Origin: Aradus depressus | Taxonomy: Eukaryota; Arthropoda; Insecta; Hemiptera; Aradidae | Reading direction: 5' to 3' | Length of the DNA: 64,000 bases | NCBI GenBank assembly: GCA_963662175.1 | Contig: OY759218.1 | Span: 9,044,001-9,108,000 of the forward strand | Shown: positions 43,010 through 53,569 of the stretch, in pieces | Position numbering within the stretch: position 1 is the stretch's first letter | Layout of the letters: every line of letters starts with the position of its first letter | The notes under the pieces: model-generated | The model's database searches: none | Seen by the model: only the letters and a program-made list of their open reading frames with translations | Told to the model about the DNA's origin: nothing | Position numbers and translations under genes: made by a program

Positions 43010-43109
43010 GTATACACAATTACATAAAATATAGGTCATAATGTATACACAATTACATAAAATATAGGTCATAATGTATACACAATTACATAAAATATAG
43101 GTCATAATG
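43010..43109. repeat. Three identical 33-bp tandem units
   Basis: Three units of gtatacacaattacataaaa followed by tataggtcataat. Identity between units indicates recent expansion. Confidence 0.95.
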
Positions 43110-43825
43110 TATATCGTCGGTTGAGAAGCAGAAGTGGTTAACTCAATTTTTTTGCCAAAATGAGTTTTTTTATCCATATTATACTTTATCATTTTCTAAA
43201 CCCATTTATAATGGTAAAGTAATGAACAAATTTATGAAAATAAGGTAAAATAAGAGAAAAGTGGGACTGCAAGTTCTGCCTGCAATTATTGCCCAAGGTA
43301 GCCGGCAAGCAGAAATGACTAAAAGTAATATGGTCAGCTGGAGATAACCACACCTTGTGCTTCTCAACAGACGATAATATCGTATTTAAAAAGGGACGCT
43401 CTTCATAAAATAAAGCTATCAAGACAAAGTGACTATAGTGTTTTTTTATAATAAATTGGTTTGGTTGTTTATTAATGTTTGAATTGTGGGGGGTGGGTGG
43501 TGTCATTGTGAGTGACGTGAAGTGATGTTTGGTGATGTGATCCCCCGTCCCTATTGGCCACCTGTTGCCTCCTCCTCCTCCTGTCTTCCTCCCATCACAA
43601 CAAACTTACAAACTCCTAACTCTGAGTGGGGCCCCCTTCCGGTAAACTCCCCAATTAGAATAAGACCTTTCTTTCATTTACGCCTCATAAAGTTTCACTT
43701 TACGGGTTGCAGTTTATTGATTTTTGTTATTTATGTAGAGAAGGTAAGTGGTTAGCTTTCAGAGGGTGAAGTGAACCAGTCGTCTGGAAATGAGCCATAT
43801 TTTCAACGATTCTGAAACTCCATTT
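43110..43825. other. Unassigned sequence
   Basis: Short frames on both strands only. 43520-43760 is C-rich with cctcctcctcctcctg; no family recognised. Confidence 0.4.
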
Positions 43826-43829
43826 TTTT

Positions 43830-44605
43830 TTTACTTCCTCTCAGCTACATGAAGTAGGTATATGGGAAGTTATGTAATCGGTCAACAATTTTCAGCGGAA
43901 TTTTATGTTTTCGGACCTCTAGATTCAAATAAGAAAAAAAAAAAGTCTGTCTGTCTGTGTGCGTCTGTGAACATAGACAGAATGAATGTATCGATACAAA
44001 CTTTTATACGTGAATCCAAAACCCTCTAACGACACCTATTGTTTTTAAGCCAAATCGACCAAAGGGAAGGAGAGATTGGGGGGGGGAACTTAACATAAAA
44101 ACTCTAATAACTGATAATAGATTGAATGTATCGACACGAAATTTTATACCCATAAAGACAACACCTATCGATTTTCAGTCAAAGGAAAGGGGGGATTAGA
44201 TGGGCTTAACAAAAAAAAAAACGGCACGACATTTTATATATAAATCCAAAACCCCCCTTAAGGACGACGTTATTAATTTTCAGCGGAATCGGCAAAAGGG
44301 AAGAGGAGATCAGATGGTGGCTCTACTCAAAAACTCCAATAACTGTCGATGTAATGAATATATCGATATGAAATGACATAACCAGTCAAATTTTAGTGAT
44401 ATCGGCTGAAGGGGGGGAACTGTCGATGTAATGAATTTATGGACACAAAATTTAGTGAGAGGATTTAAGAGCTGCTCCCATCTACTCCTATCTAAGTCAA
44501 CTCTTGAATATTAGCGCAAACAGTCGGCTGACTTGGAGGGGAGCGAAAAGTTAATTGATGAATTCGCTCTGGGGAAGTACATTACTGGTGATTCACCGAC
44601 GACCC
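43830..44605 (+). repeat. Family A, longest copy in the window
   Basis: Runs from tacttcctctcagctacatg through gttatgtaatcggtcaacaa, a T/A-rich stretch, gtctgtctgtctgtgtgcg, gaatgtatcgatacaaactt and three consecutive blocks each with a tatcgacacgaaatttta-type and attttcagccaaat-type phrase, to aactgtcgatgtaatga, cgcaaacagtcggctgac and the end tgattcaccgacgaccc. The reiterated middle explains why other copies differ in length. No coding frame; termini are not inverted repeats. Confidence 0.8.
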
Positions 44606-44609
44606 AGTG

Positions 44610-45180
44610 CTTGCCGAAGTTAAAAAAAGTTCAAGATCTGCTCTAGAGCATATTAAGAAAGTTTACAGAATCGTGAGATCAGATCTCAAATTGAATGGTT
44701 TTGCAGGTGAACATTGTATAGATGAATTTATTGATATTCAATAAAAATTATTTAATGATTCATTTAGTTTTTTAATATAGTTTCTGTGTATGTCATCATC
44801 CTGAGTTATCGAAATTAAAAATTTCATGGCTTCGAATATCTCGTTAATAACAGAAATGTTGACTAAACAACAGAAAGAGACACACACACACACACACAAA
44901 AAAAACAAAACGAACAGCGGTGTATGTCGCAATTCCGCCATCAGAATGCTTCCCTCAACTGTACTGCAAGATAGTTCTAATATCAACCGGGCGTTCTACT
45001 TACAAGGTGAAGACGTCTGCATAATTGAAACACTGCTTATCGTTGTCTTACATCAGGTAATTCTTCGGTACAAAATAATTAAATTGTTGAAAGATACTAA
45101 ATACGAAGAGAACAAGATGGAAGATAAGAAAGGAGATGTAGAAGGAAGGAAGGAGATCAAATAGGAGAGATAGGAGGTGA
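44610..45180. other. Unassigned sequence with CA microsatellite
   Basis: A short CA microsatellite at about 44880-44898. The 82- and 112-codon frames overlap it on opposite strands and look non-coding. Confidence 0.45.
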
Positions 45181-45224
45181 AATAGTGGCCGGGAGGGGCG
45201 AAAGTCGGGAAAATCAGAGGGTCA

Positions 45225-45750
45225 GAGAGCCGGAGAGACAGAAAGGCCATGGTAACAGGAGACCAAGATGCTGGGGAGACAGAAAGGCCCTGGTAACAGC
45301 GTGCCAGGAAGCCGGGTAGACAGAAGGACCATGGTTGGAAGGGGCCAGGGAGCCGGGTAGACAGAAGGGCCATGGGAACCGGAGGCCAAAGAACTGTGGA
45401 GACAGAAGGGATATAGTAACTGGAGACCAAGGAACTGTGGCGACAGAAGGGCCATGGTAACAGGGTGTCGAGTAGACCGAAGAGCCATGCTAACAGAGGC
45501 CAAGGAACTGTGGAGACAGAAGGGCCATGGTAACTGGAGACCAAGGAACTGTGGCGACAGAAGGGCCATGGTAGGAAGGGGCCAGGGAGCCGAGTAGACA
45601 GAAGGGCCATGGTAACAGGGTGCCGGGTAGACAGAAGGGCTATGGTAACAGGGTGTCGGGTAGACGGAAGAGCCATGGTAACAAGGAGTCAGGGAACCGG
45701 GTAGGCAGAAAGGTCATGGTAACCGGGTGTCAGGGTACCGGGTAGACAGG
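45225..45750. repeat. Minisatellite of mixed 33- and 41-bp units
   Basis: About 14 units share gacagaagggccatggtaac. Some continue with agggtgccgggta (33 bp), others with tggagaccaaggaactgtgg (41 bp). The 207-codon minus-strand frame is the longest in the window and is almost entirely this array, so it is not a credible gene. Confidence 0.93.
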
Positions 45751-45792
45751 TCACTTATATTGTATACCTATATATACTAGAGCAAGCTTAAA

Positions 45793-45870
45793 GCAGTGGT
45801 TCTTGAACATTTTTATACCTCGATCCACACTGGGAAGAGATTGGACAAAAAAAAGCAGTTGGTAGCAGAC
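45793..45870 (+). mobile_element. hAT-like terminus
   Basis: cagtggttcttgaacatttt followed by tatacctcgatccac resembles hAT ends such as that at 24967. The partner end was not located. Confidence 0.4.
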
Positions 45871-47255
45871 GCTAGCAGACATTAAGAATTTCCTATCTGG
45901 TTATTTCCTCGGAGCTGCTTTTGGCGGAATTGCATATTGAGTTGGGTGAATTTCGAAGGAAGAATACAATAACTTTGAACATTATCACCAAAATATATTA
46001 AGAAGAAAAATCCATTTATTAAAAAAAAAAAAAAGAGGCAGGACCAAATGTGTTGAGCGAAGTGTTGAGGTTTTGTAAAAAGAAAAAAAGTGGGGGTAGG
46101 TATTTGTGTGATGATACCAGTTGATCAACAGCCTTTTTTGTGATGCGAAATAAACCTACACTCATATCAAATCGACAATATACAATGATGATATGACAGG
46201 ACAACCATCACTGCGAGGACAACGTGATAAATGAAGGGAATGAATCACAGAGGTAGGGACGGCTCTCAGAGTAACCCCCCCCCACTATCATTCAATTTGG
46301 AATTTGTAGGGTGAACCATTTAATGGACGGATAACTCCCAGCTCACCGACATTTTTCTCTATTTTCTTATATTATACTTTTTTTTAAAAAAATTACATTG
46401 GCTTCAAAAAGTTGACAATGCATACTAAGACTAATAGAGACAAACAAAGACATAATAATCAAAATGAAACATGAACATGCAGTGAATTTCTTTGCAAAAA
46501 TGTGCAACATTTCTTTTGGATCAACTTGTTTTTTATTTTCATTCATTCTTGTCTCTATGAAAAACAGAGGGTTGACTAAATCTCTCTTGATCCATTCGGA
46601 TGCATAAACAGATCTTTATTCCTCTCATCGCACAAAAACAGGGCAGCCAGGGCGCGGTGAGCCCATTCAGCAGATTTCGTCCGGAGACCCAGGAATATCC
46701 AAACAGAGAGGATGCATGCGGTGGCAGCAGTTATGAAACACGCTTTTCAAATTTTATAATTATCATAATTAAGTATTAAACTTTTATAGTAGTTAATTCA
46801 AAAGCCTTCCCCCTTCCGCCGCCATTGGTCTTTAGTTATTTATTATAAATCTAGACAATTCCCTGAGATATGCTGACAAATACTCACGGACCAACCCCCG
46901 CTTCATTTATTTAGATATATATCAGAAATAATTTATTAATTCCTTGATTAGTTCATTCATAAAAAAATTGTTACTTTTTATACTTTTAGCACTTATGCAT
47001 GTGTACAATATTCAATTGAGTTCTCTGTATAGCGATAAGTTACTTCAATTGTTGACTAGAACAAAGTTCTGATAAGGTAATGACAAAGTCATCATAACAG
47101 AGGGACGCACCCCTACACAAATGAAGGTCGATGCCGCACCCTCACTGTAGGTAAATAATGCATGTGCACATACTTTTAGTATATAAGGAAGTATTGCAAT
47201 TTTCAACGATATTTCAAGTTTTAATCGAGTGATCTGTGGAAACGGATGTGGGTTT
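45870..47255. other. Long AT-rich stretch without recognised features
   Basis: No exon, array or transposon end supported. A C run lies at 46277-46285. Confidence 0.4.
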
Positions 47256-47266
47256 AAGAAAGTCAC

Positions 47267-47790
47267 GTCATTTTATACACGAGGCTGAGGTACCTGAGCA
47301 TGGCCAGCTTCTCTCTGGAGGAGACCATCTAGATACTCAATGGCAAGGATTGGCATCACTCTGTCTGTTCATTCGGGATGCTACCAAATACAGGAAATTT
47401 CTTGTTGAACAATTTAATTATTAAATAATATATTTAAAAAACCCTTTATAGTTACATCCAGGTTCTTCTTTTTTTTTTGTTATTACCGCATCTATGGTTT
47501 ATTGTTTCATTTTGTTTCATTTTTTTTTTCTATTTCTATTTTCTGTTCATCTGTCTTATTGTTATTATTATTTTTCTTTTTACTTTCTTTATTTTATTTT
47601 TATGTCTTAGTGGTACAATTGTACAGGAATTTTCTTTATTTAATTTAGTATGAATTTTCATTATTTATTTTTGCTTTTTATGACCCTCTCCTGACAGACG
47701 GCCCTGGCCATTGTCAGTATTGTATACTCGATATTAGAATGTTTTGTAATTACATGTGTAAATAAAGTATATATTAAAAAAAAAAAAAAG
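47267..47790 (+). mobile_element. 5'-truncated retroposed 3' end with poly(A)
   Basis: The segment ends with AATAAA at about 47761 and, 12 bases later, a run of 13-14 A, as in a reverse-transcribed polyadenylated RNA. Its start has an open frame (DTQWQGLASLCLFIRDATKY, RKFLVEQFNY, stop at 47422) followed by a long T-rich untranslated region. aaagtcac flanks it on both sides (47259-47266 and about 47788-47795), a candidate target duplication. The coding end was not assigned; it could be a LINE or a processed gene copy. Confidence 0.5.
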
Positions 47791-47797
47791 TCACTTA

Positions 47798-47845
47798 ATT
47801 TTCTAGTTGTTGGTTTTTTTCATTTTCTAGTTGTTGGTTTTTTTC
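47798..47845. repeat. Two tandem copies of a 24-bp unit
   Basis: ttttctagttgttggttttt plus ttca occurs twice, identical, directly after the poly(A) of the retroposed element. Confidence 0.85.
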
Positions 47846-47849
47846 ATAT

Positions 47850-48760
47850 CCCAAATGGAAATGATGAAAGAATGTGAGCCTTACTAATTTAATACGACAC
47901 AGACTCCTAAATTGAAGTAGCGTCTGTGTTTTGGTCGAAGCGCAAAAGTGTCAGGTAGGAGTGTTGGAAGGGTCAGAAGGTGGCCTGCGGGGGAGTATTG
48001 GAGAAAAACAGTGGAGCGAGAAGGGATGAGGGAGTGGAGCGGGGCGGGATTATGTTGTTGTTGGTTGTGGGGCAAGCTGAGCAACTGACTGCATTGCAGG
48101 GTCGACTAATGGGAGGCCGCGGGACTAGGGACCACTTGAGAGATGGACCAGCACCCTCCAGTCTGGTGATCCTCGTCCATCCTCCCATCCGGACAAACAT
48201 ATAGTTATCACTACTCACTCCCGATTAACTTTGTCAAACCACTACAATCCAATCGATAGTCATGGTTAGCTCAGAAGTGCAGTGCGTCCAGGACAACTCG
48301 AAACCTTAATAGTTGACAAAACGGAACGAAACTTACAGTAATGTAACATCTAACACACACATGACGCTAGTTTGAGGGCTACAGTTATCACTGCGGACAG
48401 AGTAGGCCAATTTCGTGCCCTGTGTATTGGTCCCTACAACAGCCTGTATCTTTAATAAAGTTTTCCAGGATTCTGCTGCAGGTTCCCTCCTTTGCCTTCT
48501 TCGGTTCTGTCATGGTAGACCCGATGCAGTAAAAATCTCTTGATTTCTCGAGTTTTATACTGGCTTAGAATATGATCCTGAGTCTCATTTTCCTCCCCAT
48601 GTTTCTAGTAGAGGGCATATTGTGCAGGTGTTTGTTCAAAAAGGCAAAAATACTGATGATTGTATAATTTATTTGATTCCCGAAAAAGATATGTATAACA
48701 TATAAAATCTATACTACCCTATATCTATAAAAATCTAATATTCCTATTTTAAATATTTTA
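47850..48760. other. Unassigned sequence
   Basis: Open frames at 47884-48218 lie on both strands over a GC-richer patch; none matches a recognised family. Confidence 0.35.
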
Positions 48761-48763
48761 TTT

Positions 48764-49225
48764 CTCTGGGGTTCTGCCAAGGCTTCCAATCTCCAGCGCA
48801 TCCAATCCCTTCAATCCAAAATCCTTCGTACAATAGCCAATGCTCCTTACTACGTCTCCAACAAAACCCTTCACACTGACCTTAAAGTACCTTTCATTAC
48901 TGAAGTCGCTAAATCCAAATATAAAAAATTATTTTCCCTTCTTAGTTCCCACAATAATCCTCTAGTCCGTGCCCTCCATTCTGCCATACTTCCCCAACGA
49001 CGGCTTAAGCGTCAATGGCCTAGAGATCTTCTGATCAGAAGCAGTGACAGTGACAGTGATTAGTTAAAAACGAGAGAAAAGCAGTGACTAGGGAGTGTCA
49101 CCACTGGGTGATTTCTCCCCTCATGACATTTTGACATTGCCATTACCTCTTTATCAGCACATTTGCTTGTTGTATTCATGTGAATACAGTTGTAAATAGC
49201 TATTTGTAAATAAAAAAAAAATATA
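48764..49225 (+). mobile_element. Jockey-clade 3' end, best-preserved copy
   Basis: A continuous 99-codon frame from 48764 to TAG at 49061-49063 encodes the reverse transcriptase C-terminus: LWGSAKASNLQRIQSLQSKI, LRTIANAPYYVSNKTLHTDL, KVPFITEVAKSKYKKLFSLL, ...LKRQWPRDLL and a serine-aspartate end. 'LWG.A..SN...IQ..QSK.LR.I..APWYVSN.TLH.DL' is diagnostic of Jockey-type elements. The untranslated region (gtgtcaccactgggtgattt) ends in A-rich and TA sequence at 49210-49235. The sudden start in mid-domain marks 5' truncation during target-primed reverse transcription. The intact frame suggests relatively recent insertion. Confidence 0.9.
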
Positions 49226-49235
49226 TATATATATA

Positions 49236-50028
49236 TTTTATTTGTACTCAATAACATATTATAAACATTAATAAATACATTTTACAGTTGTAAAGCATTT
49301 TTAAATCCTAATTGAAATATTTTTTGGCATTACATTTAATTTCAACATAACAATATTGTGAAATTACATTAAATGCCCTAGGCTTTTCATGAAATGACGA
49401 TTTGATGTACACAATCGTACGGCATTTAGACTTTGTAGGTTCATGAAATGCCTAAGTGATTCTGAGGCAGATTATAAAATCTGACGATAGGTGATATTTC
49501 TCTTTTGGTAAAGGTTGTATATTACTCTCTGCTAAGTGAAATGATTATACTACTTCTATTGTATAAGACTGGATGACTAGACTGATGAAAATTTTAATTG
49601 TTGATTTAATTTTGTGTTGATTATTTTGTTATAACATACTAACATTTTGTGTATGGTACCTGATTGTAAATTATTAAGTATAATTAAATTAAACTTAAAC
49701 TAAAAATATGATTGTGAAATGTAAACTATTACATGTTTTATTATCTCGGTCGTGTTGACTGGCTGCCCCCCCCCCCCCGGTAGTTTTTGTATAACTTTTT
49801 TTTTGTGGATTAGACAATATTTCGAAGCTGAAGTTTGTTTTATTTATTTACTATCATCACTAAAAAGTTTTGCCAGAAGTTCCATTTCCTCCTCAACAGC
49901 CAGAAATAAATTTGGAGACCTACAATTTTTATCTAAAGTACCAATTTTCTCTGCAACTTTCAGATAGATAGTTTACCTTATCATTGTGTGTGTGTGTATG
50001 AACATTGCTGTGTGTAAATTTCATTCCG
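49236..50028. other. AT-rich sequence with C13 run
   Basis: No exon recognised. A C homopolymer lies at 49766-49778 and a TG microsatellite at 49986-49997. Confidence 0.4.
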
Positions 50029-50029
50029 G

Positions 50030-50190
50030 TTTGCTCGGGCTTTAACAACGAGGTCATATCGCCTAATAGAATAGTGCTCTTTCGTCACTTGTGGATGAAC
50101 CTGAGTCCTAAATTTTGTCTAACCAGGTTTAGTTACCTAGGATAGGGGACTTTAACGAGTACCTGACCCAACATAGGCTCGGCTCTGTTT
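50030..50190 (-). mobile_element. SINE fragment, distal part
   Basis: ctcgggctttaacaacgagg, tcatatcgcctaatagaata and aacgagtacctgaccca match the body of the 4785 SINE. The tRNA-like head is missing. Confidence 0.7.
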
Positions 50191-50579
50191 CTAAATGAAT
50201 CATGACTTACGATTAAGTTGGTAGATGAGTAGTGATTAAAGCAATTCTTGACTTCTCTTAGTCCCAATCTTTAATACATTTCAAATAGGATCAAATCAAA
50301 CTTTGATGTAAAGACTCATAGACAAATTCGATATAATTCAAGAGCAGTTCACAGTCAAGAGACGTGAACACTTTAATGTCTAGATACCATTTAGTGAAGT
50401 CTTTATTTGAATCTATAATTCAAGAAATTTAATTGAGGTAAAGGTTTGTTTATTTGTATTATCTGTCATTTTTCTACAGAAATTCTGCAGTCATACCTCA
50501 TACCTGTGTTGTGTCTCCCGAATCTCAAGTGGCTCTTAGTACTTTCAGTATGTCATGACTGACGTTATAAAGAGTTAGT

Positions 50580-50905
50580 TATTATGACTCATGCCCTGCA
50601 AGGTCGTATCGCCTACTACCAGAGCGCTCTTTTGTCACTCTGGTGGACATGAGCCCGACTATGGGATTCCTAAATTTTGCCTACCCTAAATGTTTATTCA
50701 CCTAGTGCAGGGGTCTTTAACGAATACCTGACATTGTGCAGGCTCGGGATCATCGTTTAACGTCCCATTCGAAGGACGGCGTTATTAAGTTTATTTTACG
50801 TCTCAAATAAAATAAACTAAGGGTCTCGACCGGGTTTCGAACCCACGATCTTGAGTTCAGAAGGCAGGTATGCATACCAATGAGCTACTGGCTCCCTCGA
50901 CGTCA
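50580..50905 (-). mobile_element. tRNA-derived SINE with intact promoter boxes
   Basis: Minus strand: gccagtagctcattggtatg (A box) and gggttcgaaacccg (B box, complement at 50832-50844), then the shared body to gggcatgagtcataa. It is the best preserved of the cluster and lies about 200 bases upstream of another copy in the same orientation. Confidence 0.8.
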
Positions 50906-50909
50906 TAAA

Positions 50910-51105
50910 CATGTTTACTATGTTAAACATTTTAGATACCGATGATAGGAGAATATACCTTACCCGAAACGTTTATGTATTAAATAAATTATGAATCTCA
51001 GAAAAAATTGGAGAATAATATAGCTGCGATATAATAATATGAAGAAATAATAAAAAGAAATAAAGTAGCTGTGTACCTACTTATTACTGAATATTTCTAG
51101 TAGGT
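50910..51105. other. Spacer between two SINEs
   Basis: AT-rich sequence without a recognised feature. Confidence 0.4.
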
Positions 51106-51106
51106 T

Positions 51107-51415
51107 TGTTCGTTATTATAACTCATGCCCGGGCTTTAACTACAAGGTCATATCGCCTACTACCATAGCGCCCTTTCGTCAATCTGGTGAAGATGAGCCC
51201 ATCTCCACTATGGGAGTCCTAAATTTTGCCCACCCTAAATTTTTATTTCTGTAGGGTAAGGGTCTTTAACGAGTACCTGACATCGTACAGGCTCGGGACC
51301 ATCGCTTAACGTTCCATCCGAAGGACGGCGTGCTTAAGTTTATTTTACCTCTCAGATAAAATGAACTAAGGGCCTCGGTCGGGTTTCTTACTCGCGATCT
51401 TGAGCTCTATTAAAT
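51107..51415 (-). mobile_element. SINE copy with degraded head
   Basis: The body (cgggctttaactacaaggtc to ttccatccgaaggacggcgt) matches copy 1, but the B box region reads gggtttcttactcgc and the A-box end is gone, so it has lost its polymerase III promoter. Confidence 0.75.
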
Positions 51416-51419
51416 ACTC

Positions 51420-52850
51420 ACTTTAGGGATGGCCGGGTCACCTAGAATGTTTTTGGGGGCCCGGGCCCTCTAGGGTTGGCGCCTATGGATCACAGTTATC
51501 AGGTTTTGATAGCTACATGTCCCATCAGGAAGAAGTTGCAGTACACTGAAGAGAGGGCAGGATCTCAGTCGTTCCAAACAATAAACGGAATGCAATCCCT
51601 GGCGTAATTACCACCCGGGCACGCCCACTAGGGGCTCCACAGAAAATGTAGTTATGCCACCAAATACTGACAATATTTTGATTGGGAGTCTAGACAGCCA
51701 CACATTGACACTATTCGATCCCATCAATATTTGTATCAATAACCAAGTATACAAAACTTGTAAATTATATTGAACTTGGGAATGGAAAGTATGTTTTGAT
51801 ATAATTTAAGGTCAGTTCCTTTGCTAAGTTGGCTAAGTCTTGACAGTATATAATATAGTTACTTATTATATGATTTCGGCTGTAGATATAAGTTCCCTGA
51901 AACCTCCATCCTATTGTTTTTGAGCTTCTATTCATTATCAATCCGAACACTGAAATGTTCTTTTCCATTGTTCAGTTTACCTCTCGGCTCTTCATTATTT
52001 TCTGGATTTTCTTTTCTTTCCCTTATTCTTGCCTAGAAGTAATAGCTTTTCCAATATTTCCATTGTGTGAGAGTCTTAAATCGTTTTAGTCACAAAGAAC
52101 TATATTTTGCCAACAATACCACAATCCTGTGTTGGAAGGGCGAAGAAACTAAGGGTGGAGAAGGGATTTTCTCTGAATCCGCAATGAACCGGAAATGAGA
52201 TTATCTTATATAATTGAGTGTTTAGGGGGTTGAGAGGTTTTTGGGAGGGGGCTGAGATAGGGGAGGGGGGGGGGCTGAGATAGGGGCGAAGGGACTAAGG
52301 ACTATTAAACCTGGAAAATGGGCCATAAAAAACGTATGCTCCTCAAGTAGGAGGGAGGTGGGGATAACGGCACACTCAAATGACGTTAAATAATGCGGAT
52401 TTATAAAAAAGGAAAAAAAAAAAATATATATATATAGGAAAATCTGAAAACCCGGAGAGGAATTAAGGGGGGTCCCACCCTAAGGAATCAAGAGGCAATT
52501 TTGGCGATGGTCCACGGCCTACTAAATAATTCTGCCCTTTATCATCCTAGGATTGACGACAAAAGCCTTTTTAGTCTGCCCTTTACAGGCTGCAGTCTTA
52601 AGCTCTGGGTTCTCCCTTTATAAATTAAAGAAATTAAGGGGAGAGCAAAGGTCCTGAGGAAGGAGATCTGAGATCTGACTATGTGAAGGAAATCGTTTCG
52701 TGTTCAACTCGATGGTCAAAAATGCATAGACAAAAAGTTTAAACCTCTCTTTAATTGACAATACTCGCTAGTCCCGACCCGTGGTATATCTCTTAGGGGA
52801 CACTAACAAGAAACTCCAGAGAAAGTTAATTTGAAAGCGGTAATGCAGCT
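51420..52850. other. Unassigned sequence, G-rich patch and TA microsatellite
   Basis: Includes a G10 run near 52266-52275 flanked by two gctgagataggg copies and a TA microsatellite at 52424-52434. No exon recognised. Confidence 0.4.
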
Positions 52851-52857
52851 AGTTTAC

Positions 52858-53566
52858 TTATCCAGAGTAGTCCAACGTTCGCAGCCATACAGGAGGTTTG
52901 GGAAGAGGATGACCTTATATATGTGGGGTATGACCTGTCTGCTGACCTCTCGTTTCTCTTCGATGGAGTTGCAGATCTAGTAGTCTGTCTGATCTACTGT
53001 ACCGAGGCATGGCTGCTCGTCAGTAGTCTCCACTAGGTCTCCCATGTAGTAAACTTGCACATCTTTGCGTTCTCTACCTACCTGGAGGATCTTGCTCTTA
53101 GTGACATTGATGTTCATCCCCTTCCGCTTCAGCTCCTCGCTACGTCCTGTTAAAGCGTCCTGAAGTCTTCTAGGGAAGTAGGAGATGAGAACAGCCTCTA
53201 GGTCCTGCATTAGGACTGCGCGTAGGTTCCTTTTTCCTCCGAACGTCCTTGCTCTTCTCCTTTTACATATTTTACCTATCTCGTACGTAAAAAAGATGAA
53301 CGGGTGTGGGAAGAGACTGTCGCCTTGCTTGGCCCCGTCCTTCATGAAGAATAGATTGAACTCCTGTCCTGGCCTTTGGTGTTCTGGTAGGCGGACTTCA
53401 TCGCCGCTATGAGGTCTTTCTTAGTATGCAGAGCGTTCCAGATCTCCACTCTAGTCTCAGCTACTTTCAGATCCAAGAACGCCAGACAGATATTCCTACC
53501 TCTGTCCCAGGCTCTTCCCAGTACCGTTATTAACTTTTGTTTGTTTTGTTTCTCTCTCTTTTGCAT
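52858..53566 (-). mobile_element. RTE-like LINE reverse transcriptase, decayed
   Basis: Minus-strand frames read in order: ICLAFLDLKVAETRVEIWNA (motif A, where FLDL..AFD is expected, so the second aspartate is lost), AMKSAYQNTKGQ, a frameshift, KDGAKQGDSLFPHPFIFF (motif B, QGDSLSP), VLMQDLEAVLIS (where YADD should be, so the catalytic pair is gone), RRLQDALTGRSEELKRKGMN, NVTKSKILQVGRE, then EEKREVSRQVIPHIYKVILF and PNLLYGCERWTT. This covers palm and thumb of a non-LTR reverse transcriptase of the type whose tail is seen at 24165. It is inactive through loss of catalytic residues and frameshifts. No endonuclease region or tail was found with it. Confidence 0.85.
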
Positions 53567-53569
53567 AGT

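Noticed and set aside
43010..43109. CRISPR-like 33-bp repeats
   Set aside because: Three identical head-to-tail units with no spacers: a simple tandem repeat.
45053..45676. The longest open frame in the window (207 codons, minus strand) as a gene
   Set aside because: It lies almost wholly in a 33/41-bp minisatellite, has a repeating peptide, and begins and ends at array edges.
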